DNA of 64,000 bases from an uncultured Sphingomonas sp. (lineage in GTDB: Bacteria; Pseudomonadota; Alphaproteobacteria; Sphingomonadales; Sphingomonadaceae). Every line of letters starts with the position of its first letter. Positions within the stretch are counted from its first letter, which is position 1. Shown here piece after piece: positions 7,877-16,984 of this stretch. Under the pieces are notes generated by a model, which did not search any database, had not been told where the DNA came from, and saw only the letters and a program-made list of their open reading frames with translations. Made by a program: the position numbers and the translations under genes. The stretch is from assembly GCA_946482655.1 (NCBI GenBank), contig CAMLSA010000004.1, positions 10,883 through 74,882 on the forward strand. Reading direction: 5' to 3'.

Positions 7877-9355
7877 TCAGGTCCCGCAAAAAGTGGCAAA
7901 AACTTTCTCATGCGGGAGCGGCGGTTCCGCATAGCGAACGAATTGCGGCTGGTCCTCATACGGCCGCGACAGCACCTCGAGCAGCTCGTTCATGATCGTG
8001 AAACTTCCGCGCTTCACCGCCGCCTCGATCATCGCCTCGATGCGGTGATTGCGGGGGATAAAAGCCGGGTTGACCGCATCCATCGCGGCCTTGCGCCTCA
8101 CCGGGTCGTCGGCCTCCTGAGTCAGCCGCCGGCGCCAGTGCAGCAGCAGATCGTCGCATCGGGTCGGATCGGCGAAGAGCGAGCGGACAGGTTCGTCGCC
8201 GTCGCCCGCCATCTGGGCGGCGCTCAGCCGCCGGAAGAACAGCGTGAAATCGACCTGATTCTCCGCCAGCGTGGACAGGAACCCGTTGGCGAGATCGACG
8301 TCGCCATCAAGGTCGCGGGACAGGCCGAACTTGCGGCGAAGGCCGGCGTGATAATGTTCCTCCAGTTGCGGGGCGAAGCGCGCGAGAGCCTCCTGCGCAA
8401 CGGTGATCGCCGCGTCCTGATCCTCGGACAAGAGCGGAAGCATCGTCTCGGCGAAACGTATCAGGTTCCAGTGGGCGATGGTGGGTTGGTTGCCATAGGC
8501 GTAGCGCCCCTGCTCATCGATCGAACTGAAGACCGTCGCCGGATCATAGGCGTCCATGAACGCGCAGGGGCCATAGTCGATAGTCTCCCCGGCGATGGAC
8601 ATATTGTCCGTGTTCATGACGCCATGGATGAAGCCGACCAGCAGCCAGCGCGTAATGAGCTCGGCCTGCGCTGAAATCACCGCGTCCAAGAGCGCGCTAT
8701 AGGGTGCCTCCGCCTTGGCCGCTGCCGGATAATGGCGCTCGATGGCATGGTCCGCTAGCAGACGGACCGCCTCGACATCGCCGCGTGCGGCGAAGAACTG
8801 AAAGGTGCCGATCCGGATATGGCTCGACGCGACCCGGATCAGGATGGCGCCGGGGAGGACCGTCTCCCTCATTACCTGCGCGCCGGTCGTGACCGCGGCG
8901 AGGGCACGTGTCGTGGGAATGCCGAGCGCAGCCATCGCTTCGCTGACGACATATTCGCGCAGCACCGGACCGAGCGCGGCCCGTCCATCGCCGCCTCGCG
9001 AGAAGGGGGTTCGACCCGCCCCCTTGAGCTGGATGTCGCGGCGCCGTCCCGTCCGGTCCACCACCTCGCCCAGCAGGATCGCCCGGCCGTCGCCGAGCTG
9101 GGGCACGAAATTGCCGAACTGATGCCCGGCATAGGCCGTCGCTATCGGCTGGGAGCCCTGCGCGACCCGTCGTCCGGAAAGGATCTCCACCCCTTCGGGG
9201 CTCGCAAGCCACTCCGTATCCAGCCCAAGTTCGGCGGCAAGGTCGACATTGAGGCGGATCAGCTTCGGGGCCGGCGGCTCGGCCGGAGCGACGTGCGCGA
9301 AAAATCGCTCGGGCAACCGCGCATAGCTGTTGTCGAACGGGAATTGGAAGGCCAC
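7877..9355 (-). CDS. selO: SelO (YdiU) protein adenylyltransferase
   Basis: SelO is a pseudokinase-fold enzyme that transfers AMP from ATP to hydroxyl residues of proteins. The 492-residue product has the family's diagnostic blocks: YAGHQFGNFVPQLGDGRA (75-92), IQLKGAGRTPFSRGGDGRA (108-126, with the nucleotide-contacting Lys111), HGVMNTDNMSIAGETIDYGP with the metal-binding Asn/Asp, and a C-terminal half typical of the family. The last residues are FCGT. Bacterial SelO normally lacks selenocysteine, and no in-frame TGA is present here. I chose GTG 9355, with GAGG six bases upstream and FPFDNSYARLP immediately after, as in relatives. A longer open frame upstream shows no homology. Confidence 0.93.
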   Translation of the reverse strand: MAFQFPFDNSYARLPERFFAHVAPAEPPAPKLIRLNVDLAAELGLDTEWLASPEGVEILSGRRVAQGSQPIATAYAGHQFGNFVPQLGDGRAILLGEVVDRTGRRRDIQLKGAGRTPFSRGGDGRAALGPVLREYVVSEAMAALGIPTTRALAAVTTGAQVMRETVLPGAILIRVASSHIRIGTFQFFAARGDVEAVRLLADHAIERHYPAAAKAEAPYSALLDAVISAQAELITRWLLVGFIHGVMNTDNMSIAGETIDYGPCAFMDAYDPATVFSSIDEQGRYAYGNQPTIAHWNLIRFAETMLPLLSEDQDAAITVAQEALARFAPQLEEHYHAGLRRKFGLSRDLDGDVDLANGFLSTLAENQVDFTLFFRRLSAAQMAGDGDEPVRSLFADPTRCDDLLLHWRRRLTQEADDPVRRKAAMDAVNPAFIPRNHRIEAMIEAAVKRGSFTIMNELLEVLSRPYEDQPQFVRYAEPPLPHEKVFATFCGT

Positions 9356-9471
9356 GGCTACCTCGCTTTCGGTGTCACCACCGCTTCGACTTAACCCACG
9401 GAGATGCTTGAAGTTTCGAAAAGCCACCACATATGCTTGCCACTGCTCAACAACGGAAAGGAGGTGGTCGA

Positions 9472-9543
9472 ATGTCTCATTGTCATGATCCGCTCGTGAA
9501 TACTCTGGGTGCGGCCTCCGCCATGGGGGATATCCTCGCCTAG
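9472..9543 (+). CDS. 23-residue leader peptide candidate
   Basis: A 24-codon open frame preceded by a near-perfect AGGAGG seven bases before its ATG. The peptide starts MSHCHDPLVNTLGAAS and ends at TAG 9541-9543. It carries two histidines and one cysteine near the start. A 10-bp hairpin begins 27 bases after the stop, and the GH13 gene follows. A strong ribosome site on a tiny frame followed by a hairpin is the usual arrangement of an attenuator leader or a small secreted or regulatory peptide. I do not recognise the peptide. Confidence 0.5.
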   Translation: MSHCHDPLVNTLGAASAMGDILA

Positions 9544-9570
9544 CGATGTAGCCCGAATGGACGACAATGG

Positions 9571-9597
9571 AAGGGCCGCCTCGCAAGGGCGGCCCTT
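9571..9597 (+). terminator. 10-bp GC-rich hairpin after the leader frame
   Basis: AAGGGCCGCC at 9571-9580 pairs perfectly with GGCGGCCCTT at 9588-9597 around a seven-base loop. Only two T residues follow, so it is a terminator-like or attenuator-like hairpin rather than a textbook intrinsic terminator. It lies between the 23-codon frame and the glucosidase gene. Confidence 0.55.
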
Positions 9598-9689
9598 CGT
9601 ATGAGAGCCCCGTCGCGATGACCGCAGACGGCTGGGGAACCTTCGCGGTCAAATCTCGCTGGACCCTTGCAACGATCACGGGTGAGGCG

Positions 9690-11273
9690 ATGGCAAAGCG
9701 GTGGTGGGAAGCGGGATGTGTCTATCAAGTCTATCCCCGCTCGTTTCAGGACAGCGACGGCGATGGCGTCGGCGATCTCAGAGGCATCGAAGCGCGGCTC
9801 GACCATATCGCTTCGCTGGGCGTGGGCGCGATCTGGCTCTCGCCCGTTTTCCGATCGCCCATGGCGGATTTCGGCTATGACATCGCCGACTATTGCTCGA
9901 TCGAGCCCATCTTCGGGACCCTGGAGGATTTCGACTCGCTGCTAGCGGCGGTGCATGCCCGCGGATTGAGGCTGCTGCTCGATTTCGTCCCCAATCACAG
10001 CTCCGATCAGCACCCCTGGTTTCATGACAGCCGCTCCTCACGGGATGCCGCCAAGCGGGACTGGTACATCTGGCGCGATCCGGCGCCTGGCGGTGGCCCC
10101 CCCAACAACTGGACCAGCGATTTCGGCGGCTCCGCCTGGGAATATGATCCGGCCACGGGCCAATATTACTACCATGCCTTCCTGAAGCAGCAGCCGGACC
10201 TCAATTGGCGCAATCCCGAGCTGCGGCAGGCGATGATGGATGTGATGCGATTCTGGCTCGATCGCGGCGTGGATGGTTTCCGCATCGACGTGCTTTGGCA
10301 TATCCTCAAGGCGCGGGATTTCCCCGACAATCCCGTCAACCCGGACTATCATCCGTCGATGGGGGAGAAATTCCTGGTCAAACAGCTCCATTCGACCGAC
10401 CAGCCCGAGGTTCACGACCTGATTGGGGAAATGCGTGTGATCGCCGACAGCTACCGCGGTGGCGACGAATGTGTCCTGATCGGAGAGATCTGCCTGCCGC
10501 TCGAACGACTCATGTCCTATTATGGCAGGGAGCAGGGCGGGGTGCATCTGCCGTTCAACTTCGAGCTGGTCGAGACCGTCTGGGATGCACGCACGATCGC
10601 CCGGTTTATCGATGATTATGAGGCGGTTCTGCCATCCGGCGCCTGGCCCAACTGGGTGCTGGGCAGTCACGATGCGAAGCGGGTGGCCGCCAAGTTGGGC
10701 GAGGCGCAGGCGCGGGTTGCGGCCATGCTGCTTCTCACCCTGCGGGGAACGCCGACGCTTTACCAAGGTGACGAGATCGGTATCGGCGAGGTGGCGATAC
10801 CGTCCGAGCGGCTCCGTGATCCGCGCGAGCTGCGCGAGCCTGGCCTGGGGCTCGGCCGCGATCCGGCTCGAACCCCGATGGCGTGGGACAGTTCGCCGCA
10901 CGCTGGCTTTTCGACGGTCGAGCCCTGGCTGCCGCTGCATGAGGATTGGCGAACCCGCAACGTCGCAGCCCAGGAAGGCGATCCCGCTTCGATGCTCACC
11001 CTTTACCGCACGCTCCTGCGCCTGCGTCGCGACAGTCCGGCGCTCGCGCGGGGGCGCTATGAGGCGATAGCGGCACAGGACGACATATTGGCCTATCGCC
11101 GCAGTCATGAAGGGAAGCAGTTCCATGTGGCACTGAACCTCGGCAGCAGCCCGCAGTCCATGCCGCGCGTCCCCGCCGGCTTCGAGCCGATCCTCTCCAC
11201 CCTGGCGGGGCCGCTGCCGGACAGCCGCGATCGTCTTCGCCCCGACGAGGGCGTCATCTTCGCGCAACGGTGA
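9690..11273 (+). CDS. GH13 alpha-glucosidase-type enzyme
   Basis: A 527-residue glycoside hydrolase family 13 protein, probably hydrolysing or transferring alpha-glucosyl units in the cytoplasm (no signal peptide). The entry motif is CVYQVYPRSFQDSDGDGVGD. The catalytic set is visible: nucleophile Asp200 in GFRIDVLWH, acid/base Glu266 in LIGEICLP and the transition-state Asp328 in LGSHDAKR. Most relatives have Asn-His-Asp at the last site, so Ser-His-Asp is a small oddity. TPTLYQGDEIG follows. I chose ATG 9690 because the family begins there (MAKRWW). An in-frame ATG at 9618 would add 24 residues of no homology. A GT4 gene follows after seven bases, suggesting joint alpha-glucan or trehalose-type metabolism. 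Confidence 0.9.
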   Translation: MAKRWWEAGCVYQVYPRSFQDSDGDGVGDLRGIEARLDHIASLGVGAIWLSPVFRSPMADFGYDIADYCSIEPIFGTLEDFDSLLAAVHARGLRLLLDFVPNHSSDQHPWFHDSRSSRDAAKRDWYIWRDPAPGGGPPNNWTSDFGGSAWEYDPATGQYYYHAFLKQQPDLNWRNPELRQAMMDVMRFWLDRGVDGFRIDVLWHILKARDFPDNPVNPDYHPSMGEKFLVKQLHSTDQPEVHDLIGEMRVIADSYRGGDECVLIGEICLPLERLMSYYGREQGGVHLPFNFELVETVWDARTIARFIDDYEAVLPSGAWPNWVLGSHDAKRVAAKLGEAQARVAAMLLLTLRGTPTLYQGDEIGIGEVAIPSERLRDPRELREPGLGLGRDPARTPMAWDSSPHAGFSTVEPWLPLHEDWRTRNVAAQEGDPASMLTLYRTLLRLRRDSPALARGRYEAIAAQDDILAYRRSHEGKQFHVALNLGSSPQSMPRVPAGFEPILSTLAGPLPDSRDRLRPDEGVIFAQR

Positions 11274-11280
11274 CCGGCCG

Positions 11281-12306
11281 ATGCGGATAGCCATGTTGAG
11301 CTCGATTTCCTGGCGCACGCCCCCGCGCGCTTATGGTCCATGGGAGCTGGTGACGAGCCTGCTCACCGAACGGCTCGTCGCGCGCGGCTTAGATGTGACG
11401 CTGTTCGCCACAGCCGACTCCCAGACCTCCGGCAAGCTGGAATCAGTAGTGCCGTGCGGCTATTCGGAGGATCCGTCTCTCGATGCCAAGGTGTGCGAGA
11501 TCCAACATATCGCGCATCTGTTCGAGCAGGCGGAACGGTTCGACCTCATTCACAATCAGGCCGACTTCGTGCCTCTCGCCTTTTCGCGGCTGGTGCGGAC
11601 TCCCATGGTGACGACCATTCACGGCTTCTCGTCGCCGCGCATCGTACCGGTTTTCCGCCGCTACCAGGATCGGGTCCATTATGTTTCCATCAGCGATGCG
11701 GATCGGCATCCCGACCTCAGCTATGTGGCCACCATCCATCATGGCATTCCGGTCGAGGCATTCCCGTTCGAGCCGAATGGCGGGGAGGACCTGCTCTTCT
11801 TCGGACGGATTCACCCCGACAAGGGTGCGGCGTGGGCGATCCGTGCGGCCCAGGCGACGGGGCACCGGCTCGTCATGGCGGGGATCGTCCAGGACTGCGC
11901 CTATCATGAGCGGGAGGTGGCGCCCCACGTCGACGGCGACCGGATCGTGCATCTCGGCGTGGTCGGCGGCGCCCAGCGAGCCGCGACGCTGGGAAGGGCG
12001 AAGGCGCTTCTTCACCTCATCGGCTTCGAGGAGCCTTTCGGTCTCTCCGTCGTGGAGGCCATGGCCTGCGGGACGCCGGTGATCGCCTTTCGCCGCGGGT
12101 CCATGCCCGAGCTGATCGAGGACGGAATCACCGGCTTCTTGGTGGACAGTTTCGACGAGGCGGTGCGCGCCATCGGGCGGATCGACGAGATTGACCGAGC
12201 AGCCTGCCGTCGCGCCGCGGAGGAGCGTTTTTCACTGGAGTGCATGGTGGATCGTTATGTGGCGGTCTACGAACGGATCCTGTCCGGTGCGCAGCTTCCT
12301 GGCTGA
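11281..12306 (+). CDS. GT4-type glycosyltransferase
   Basis: A 341-residue GT-B fold glycosyltransferase. The N-terminal domain has PRAYGPWELVTSLL and FDLIHNQADFVPL. The C-terminal nucleotide-sugar domain has GRIHPDKG and the E-x7-E motif region GFEEPFGLSVVEAMACGTPVIAF. The acceptor and donor cannot be told from sequence. It starts seven bases after the GH13 stop, so both are in one transcript. Its 3' end faces the DUF1003 gene with 14 bp between the stops. Confidence 0.9.
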   Translation: MRIAMLSSISWRTPPRAYGPWELVTSLLTERLVARGLDVTLFATADSQTSGKLESVVPCGYSEDPSLDAKVCEIQHIAHLFEQAERFDLIHNQADFVPLAFSRLVRTPMVTTIHGFSSPRIVPVFRRYQDRVHYVSISDADRHPDLSYVATIHHGIPVEAFPFEPNGGEDLLFFGRIHPDKGAAWAIRAAQATGHRLVMAGIVQDCAYHEREVAPHVDGDRIVHLGVVGGAQRAATLGRAKALLHLIGFEEPFGLSVVEAMACGTPVIAFRRGSMPELIEDGITGFLVDSFDEAVRAIGRIDEIDRAACRRAAEERFSLECMVDRYVAVYERILSGAQLPG

Positions 12307-12320
12307 CGGGGTCCAGCGGT

Positions 12321-12863
12321 TCATTCGTTCGTAGCGCCGCGGTTCTCCTCCAGTTCGTCCAGCACGGCTTCGGGCGCCACGTCCCTCTGGATTTCTTTGA
12401 TTTCGTCCGGAATTGGGCTGTGCACACCCATCTTCTCGGCCATCGCGGTTATCAGACTCGCGAGTTTGGTAAGCTCGTGCTCGGCGAGCAGGCTGATGTG
12501 CAGATCGAGGTCCGCGCGCCGATCGGCGGCGGCCGCCATTCTGTTCTGGCTGATCAATATGAAGGTCGAGAGGAAGATCGCTTCGACCGAAGCCTCCGAT
12601 GCGAGGATGACGAAGCTCGGATCGAACGCCGGGATTTGAGGGATGAGTCCGAGATTCACCACGATCCAGGCGCCGTAGACGGCCAGATGGATATAGACGA
12701 AGGCCATGCTGCCCGTGAACGCGGTGATTGCCTGGGCGATGTGGTCCCCGAAGGAGGCGGACGCCTCTTCCATCGCGCGCCGCCTCGCCAGCGCTTCGAT
12801 GTTCCGTTTCAGCGCATCGCTTACTAGCGCGGGCTCGGGGGGAGGGACGAGAGGTTCTGCCAT
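12321..12863 (-). CDS. DUF1003 family membrane protein
   Basis: A 180-residue protein with two hydrophobic segments near residues 47-75 (ITAFTGSMAFVYIHLAVYGAWIVVNLG) and 85-103 (FVILASEASVEAIFLSTFILISQNR), then a helical acidic tail. This arrangement, with DHIAQAITAFTGSMAFV and LILISQNRM-like blocks, is typical of DUF1003, a family of unknown function often seen among envelope-stress genes. The gene stands alone, converging with the GT4 gene. Confidence 0.88.
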   Translation of the reverse strand: MAEPLVPPPEPALVSDALKRNIEALARRRAMEEASASFGDHIAQAITAFTGSMAFVYIHLAVYGAWIVVNLGLIPQIPAFDPSFVILASEASVEAIFLSTFILISQNRMAAAADRRADLDLHISLLAEHELTKLASLITAMAEKMGVHSPIPDEIKEIQRDVAPEAVLDELEENRGATNE

Positions 12864-13051
12864 GATCGGCTCCGTCAGGCGCCTCCGTTCCGAGGCCGTG
12901 TGATTGCCGAACGAGGGTGGCGCGACATTTACATAGGCCAGTCCCGCCTTCGGTTCGACGCAACGCTATGTCGGACGGCCGCGCGCACCGCATCTATGTT
13001 AGAGCGGCCTCGTCGTGAACCGACAGAGGTGAGCGCCAGAGGAGACTATCG

Positions 13052-13276
13052 ATGCGGATGGCACGGCGCCAGCTTCTCGGTATCGGGCTGGCGTGTCAGG
13101 CGCTCCTGATAGCGGGATGCGATCATGGTGAGAACCTGGCCGATACCAACAAGAGCGAACAGATATATGGCAACACCGCGATGATCGAGCCGGTGGACAG
13201 GACTCCAATCAGTTCCACACCCGGCGCTGCTCCCGACAACAGCCAGGTCGAACCCCGCGACCCCGTGGCCCGATAG
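13052..13276 (+). CDS. small lipoprotein
   Basis: A 74-residue predicted lipoprotein. A basic start (MRMARR) and a hydrophobic stretch end in a lipobox, LLIAGC, so Cys23 would be lipidated after signal peptidase II cleavage. The mature part is short, polar and rich in Pro, Ser and Asp, with no recognised domain. AGAGGAGA lies six bases before the ATG. A second small lipoprotein gene follows after three bases. Confidence 0.72.
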   Translation: MRMARRQLLGIGLACQALLIAGCDHGENLADTNKSEQIYGNTAMIEPVDRTPISSTPGAAPDNSQVEPRDPVAR

Positions 13277-13279
13277 GGG

Positions 13280-13516
13280 ATGAATGTGGTCGCACGCCTT
13301 GCTTCCATCGGCGTCTTCGTCCTGCTGTTGGCATGCCAGCGAAGCCCTGCGGAGCGCACTGCCGATCAGCTCGACAATGCGGCGGAACAGAGCGATCCGG
13401 CGGCGGCGGCGGTGCTGGAGAATGCCGCCGAGCAGATCCGGAGCGGCGGCAGCGCGAATCCCGAGGCGACGGCCCAGAATGCACTGGAAGCGGCAGGCAA
13501 CGCCCAGGCGCAATGA
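13280..13516 (+). CDS. small Ala-rich lipoprotein
   Basis: A 78-residue predicted lipoprotein whose signal segment ends in VLLLAC, giving a lipidated Cys19. The mature part is alanine-rich with two similar helices (RTADQLDNAAEQSDPAAAAVL and ENAAEQIRSGG). Short lipoproteins of this composition are common in sphingomonads and their function is unknown to me. It begins three bases after the previous lipoprotein stop, with AGGGG directly before the ATG, so translation is probably coupled. Confidence 0.7.
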   Translation: MNVVARLASIGVFVLLLACQRSPAERTADQLDNAAEQSDPAAAAVLENAAEQIRSGGSANPEATAQNALEAAGNAQAQ

Positions 13517-13537
13517 GATGACCGCCTTCTCCCGATA

Positions 13538-14551
13538 TCAATCCGGGCTGGTCGGTGGTTTGCAACCCGTCCCCGCATAGATGCGGTCGATCAGGCGGGC
13601 CGAATCGATTAGATGCTCGGACGCGGGATCGTGACGCGGGTCCGCTGCAAGGCGCTCCATCCAGGCCACCGCGGCGCGGCCGCCCCACGCATCCGGCGGT
13701 GCGACGATCTGCTCGGCTTGCGTGCCCCTGTAGCGCCATGCCGCGAAATCATAGAAGGAGCCGCCGACGTTCTTGATCGCCGCGCCTCCCTCGGTGCCGT
13801 AGAACTCCGCCGAGATGACGGCCTCCTGTCCGGCGGCCAGTCCCCAGGAACACGCGATGCGGATCGGAACGCCGCTGTCGAGGAGGATCTCGGCCACCGC
13901 ATAGTCCTCGACCTGCCCGGCGCGATCGACGAGCGGCGCGCCTTTGGCGAGGAGTCGTCCCGATACGCTCACGACCGCGGGGAAGCCGAGGGTCCACAGG
14001 GCCAGATCGATCATATGGATTCCCAAGTCCATCAGGCAACCGCCGCCGGACAGCGCCGGGTCGTAGAACCAGGGCTTGTCCGGCCCGTACGCGTTGTGAA
14101 AGACGAGATCGACCCCGTAGATCGAGCCGAGCTCGCCCCGTTGAACGGCGTGCCGGATCGGTTGTATCGCCGCCGTGTGGCGATAGGACAGGTCGATTCC
14201 GATCAGCCGATCGGAGCGCCGCGCCGCGGCGACAACCTGCTCCACCTCGCCCGAGTTCCGCCCGAGCGGCTTCTGGCAGAAGACGGCCTTGCCACGGTCG
14301 AGGGCCTCGATAGCCTGAGCGGCATGCAGGGCGCTCGGCGTCGCGATCACCACGCCATCGAGATCGAGCGCCAACATGGCCGCCAGCGAGTCGGCCGGTT
14401 CGGCGCCCGGCGCCGACTTCAGCGCCTCGGCGAGATTGGCTGTAATCGGATCGGCAATGGCCACAGCCTCGGCGCCGGCCGCCAGCAGCGCCTCCATTCG
14501 GTTGCGCCCGATCCAGCCGACGCCGAGAAAGCCCAGCCGGGGCGCACTCAT
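13538..14551 (-). CDS. Gfo/Idh/MocA family oxidoreductase
   Basis: A 337-residue NAD(P)-dependent sugar or inositol dehydrogenase-like enzyme. The Rossmann entry is LGFLGVGWIGRNRM (residues 6-19). The family's Glu-Lys-Pro signature appears as CQKPLGRN with the catalytic Lys retained, and the active-site helix is MDLGIHMIDLALW. It overlaps the upstream MDR dehydrogenase by four bases (ATGA), so the pair is coupled. A role in oxidising a sugar or polyol that feeds the neighbouring glycan genes is inferred from position, and the substrate cannot be named. Confidence 0.9.
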   Translation of the reverse strand: MSAPRLGFLGVGWIGRNRMEALLAAGAEAVAIADPITANLAEALKSAPGAEPADSLAAMLALDLDGVVIATPSALHAAQAIEALDRGKAVFCQKPLGRNSGEVEQVVAAARRSDRLIGIDLSYRHTAAIQPIRHAVQRGELGSIYGVDLVFHNAYGPDKPWFYDPALSGGGCLMDLGIHMIDLALWTLGFPAVVSVSGRLLAKGAPLVDRAGQVEDYAVAEILLDSGVPIRIACSWGLAAGQEAVISAEFYGTEGGAAIKNVGGSFYDFAAWRYRGTQAEQIVAPPDAWGGRAAVAWMERLAADPRHDPASEHLIDSARLIDRIYAGTGCKPPTSPD

Positions 14552-15504
14552 GGAATGACCAGCGCCTTGACGAAGCCTTCTGGCTTATCGCGGGTCGCGT
14601 CGAGCGCTTCGCCGAGCCGTTCGAGCGGATAGACGTGAGAATAGAGCGGGCTGGGGTCGAGCCGCCCCTCGGCTATCGCCGCCACCGCGGCTTCTATTCC
14701 GCGGGCATAGACCTTAGGATCGCGTTCATGCGCGTTGACCACGTCGATCCCGCGCCAGTTCCAAAGCCACATGTTGACTTGTCGCGGCCCGTCCTGGTGA
14801 TAACCGGCGACGATGAGCCGACCGCGCTCGGCGGTCAGCTCGCCGGCGAGATCAAGCGGCCATTGCTTGCCCACGGCTTCGATCACCCGTTCGCAGAACC
14901 GCCCTTCGGTGAGCCGGTTCACCCGATCGATGATCGCCCGGTGATCATCCATCAAGATCAATTCGGCAGCGCCGAAGCGCTGGGCGAGATCGAGCGACGA
15001 GGCCCGTCTCGAGAGCGCGATGATCCGTGCGCCGGCCTGGGCCGCGAGGCTCGTCAGCAGCGCGCCCAGAAAGCCGACGCCGATGATCGCCACAGTCTGG
15101 CCGGCTGCGATGTCGGACCGCTCGAAGATGTTCATCACGCAGCCGAGCGGTTCGCCGGGAAACGGCTGGCCACCCAGGCTTTCTGGAATGCGAACGCAGG
15201 CATCGGCGTCGCAAAGATCATATTCGGCATAGGCGGCGTAGGAGAGGGCGGAGACCCGCTCGCCTATCCGAAGGTGCCGCACGCCTTGGCCCAGCGCGTC
15301 CACCAGGCCCCAGCCCTCATGGCCGAGCGATCCTGGTTCCAGCGGATAGTTCATCCATTCGGGACCGGCCCATGGCGTAAGGTTGGACGCACACACGCCG
15401 CAGCCCTCCAGCCTGATCCGTACCTGCCCCGGTCCGGGTTCGGGCATGGGAATCCGCTCGAGGCGGACCTCGCCGGGTGCGGCCACCACGGCGGCCGTCA
15501 TCAT
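14548..15504 (-). CDS. zinc-type MDR alcohol/sugar dehydrogenase
   Basis: A 318-residue medium-chain dehydrogenase. The N-terminal GroES-like part has GCGVCASNLTPW, with the first catalytic-zinc Cys, and GSLGHEGWGLVDALG, with His-Glu of the zinc site. The NAD(P)-binding part has VGFLGALLTSLAAQAGA. The structural-zinc cysteines are not evident, so it is a shorter subfamily member. I chose the ATG at 15504 because the conserved start of the fold follows at once, and the 25 upstream codons lack homology. It is transcribed with the Gfo/Idh gene, and both probably act on the same polyol or sugar. Confidence 0.87.
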   Translation of the reverse strand: MMTAAVVAAPGEVRLERIPMPEPGPGQVRIRLEGCGVCASNLTPWAGPEWMNYPLEPGSLGHEGWGLVDALGQGVRHLRIGERVSALSYAAYAEYDLCDADACVRIPESLGGQPFPGEPLGCVMNIFERSDIAAGQTVAIIGVGFLGALLTSLAAQAGARIIALSRRASSLDLAQRFGAAELILMDDHRAIIDRVNRLTEGRFCERVIEAVGKQWPLDLAGELTAERGRLIVAGYHQDGPRQVNMWLWNWRGIDVVNAHERDPKVYARGIEAAVAAIAEGRLDPSPLYSHVYPLERLGEALDATRDKPEGFVKALVIP

Positions 15505-15602
15505 GGCCGGGCTCACCGAAACCTCGAACGCGACGAGAAAGGGAGCCGAGCGCGACGCGACGCGTTTGTGCCGTTCCACCTGTAGAACATCGGAGATTCA
15601 CC

Positions 15603-15881
15603 ATGGCGACCAAGAAGGGAAACACCGCGAAGGCCGACGGGCTGCATCGGCCCGTCCAGCCGTCCAAGGAACTCGGCGCGATCGTCGGTGAGAAGCCGAT
15701 GACGCGGGCCGACGTGGTGAGCAAGATCTGGGACTATATCAAGAAGAACAAGCTTCAGGATCCGAAGGACGGCCGCAACATCAATGCCGACGACAAGCTC
15801 GCCAAGATATTCGGTAAGAAGCAGGCGACGATGTTCGAGATGAACAAGCATATTTCGGGGCACCTCAAGCCGGCGGGTTGA
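15603..15881 (+). CDS. SWIB/MDM2 domain protein
   Basis: A 92-residue basic protein that is nearly all SWIB domain: LHRPVQPSKELGAIVGEKPMTR, VVSKIWDYIKKNKLQDPKDGR and NINADDKLAKIFGKKQATMFEMNKHI. Stand-alone bacterial SWIB proteins are small and may bind DNA or chromatin-like proteins, and their role is poorly known. ATG 15603 fits the usual MATKK start. The last 17 bp overlap the convergent inositol-3-phosphate synthase gene tail to tail. Confidence 0.92.
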   Translation: MATKKGNTAKADGLHRPVQPSKELGAIVGEKPMTRADVVSKIWDYIKKNKLQDPKDGRNINADDKLAKIFGKKQATMFEMNKHISGHLKPAG

Positions 15882-16974
15882 GGAAGCGCTCGAGCGCGGC
15901 ATGCGCGGCATCGTCCGTCATCTGCAGCGGAGGATGCTTGCAGAAATAGGCTGAGGCCGGGTCGATCGGCCCGCCAAGGCCGCGGTCGAGCGCGAGCCGC
16001 GCGCACCGGATCATGTCGATCGCGACCCCGGCCGAATTGGGGCTGTCCTCCACCGACAGGCGCAGCTCCAGGTTCATCGGCACGCCGCCGAACAACTGGC
16101 CTTCCATTCGCAGGAAGCACACCTTGTTGTCGTTCTGCCAGGCGACATAATCCGACGGCCCGATATGGATGTCGTCGTCCTCAAGCCGATGTTCGGCGAC
16201 GGACTGGACCGCCTCCGTCTTGGAAATTTTCTTCGACACCAGCCGCGCGCGGTTCGACATGTTGAGGAAATCGGTGTTGCCGCCGGTATTGAGCTGATAG
16301 GTGCGGTCGAGCCTCACGCCGCGCTTGGCGAACAGATCGGTTAGCACGCGATGGATGATCGTGGCACCCATCTGCGCCTTGATGTCGTCGCCGATGATCG
16401 GCACGCCAGCGCTGGCGAAGCGTTGCGCCCAACATGGGTCGCTGGCGATGAAGACGGGAATGGCGTTGACGAAGCAGACCCCGGCCGCCAGTGCGCATTC
16501 CGCGTAGAATTCAGTGGCTTCCCGCGATCCCACCGGAAGATAGTTGATCAGCACGTCGACCTCGGCCGAGCGGAGCCGGTCGACCACCTCGTCATGACCG
16601 GGTTCGGGGGCGTCGGCGATCACGAAGGTTCGATCGGTGGCGTAGTCCGCCATATGGTCCGCTACACCGTCGAGCACGCGTCCCATCTCGACGCTCACCC
16701 CGCTCGCGGGCACATCGCCGCAGAATGTGGCGGTGCAGTTCGGCTTCGCGAAGATCGCTTCCGCGATGTCTCGCCCCACCTTGCGCGCGTCGATGTCCCA
16801 CGCCGCGGCGAGGCGAATGTCGCCCGGCTGGTAGCCGCCGATCTCCCATTGACGCAGGCCGGTCAGGTCGTTGCGCCCATCGGCATAATAAGCGAGCCCC
16901 TGGACGAGCGAACTCGCGCAATTGCCGATCCCGACGATAGCCAGATTGATCGGCCGCGAAGCGGGTGCGAGCAT
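15865..16974 (-). CDS. ino1: inositol-3-phosphate synthase
   Basis: This 369-residue enzyme isomerises D-glucose 6-phosphate to 1D-myo-inositol 3-phosphate using bound NAD. The Rossmann motif is IVGIGNCASSLVQGL (13-27). Family blocks follow: VLINYLPVGSREATEFYAECAL, FVNAIPVFIAS, GDDIKAQMGATIIHRVL, QLNTGGNTDFLNM and the lysine-bearing SKKISKTEAVQS region. It is of the shorter actinobacterial or archaeal type rather than the long eukaryotic type. It lies ten bases after the permuted glycosidase gene and closes the four-gene minus-strand operon, so inositol is likely used in the local glycan or lipid. Confidence 0.93.
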   Translation of the reverse strand: MLAPASRPINLAIVGIGNCASSLVQGLAYYADGRNDLTGLRQWEIGGYQPGDIRLAAAWDIDARKVGRDIAEAIFAKPNCTATFCGDVPASGVSVEMGRVLDGVADHMADYATDRTFVIADAPEPGHDEVVDRLRSAEVDVLINYLPVGSREATEFYAECALAAGVCFVNAIPVFIASDPCWAQRFASAGVPIIGDDIKAQMGATIIHRVLTDLFAKRGVRLDRTYQLNTGGNTDFLNMSNRARLVSKKISKTEAVQSVAEHRLEDDDIHIGPSDYVAWQNDNKVCFLRMEGQLFGGVPMNLELRLSVEDSPNSAGVAIDMIRCARLALDRGLGGPIDPASAYFCKHPPLQMTDDAAHAALERFLNPPA

Positions 16975-16984
16975 GTTTTTCTCC

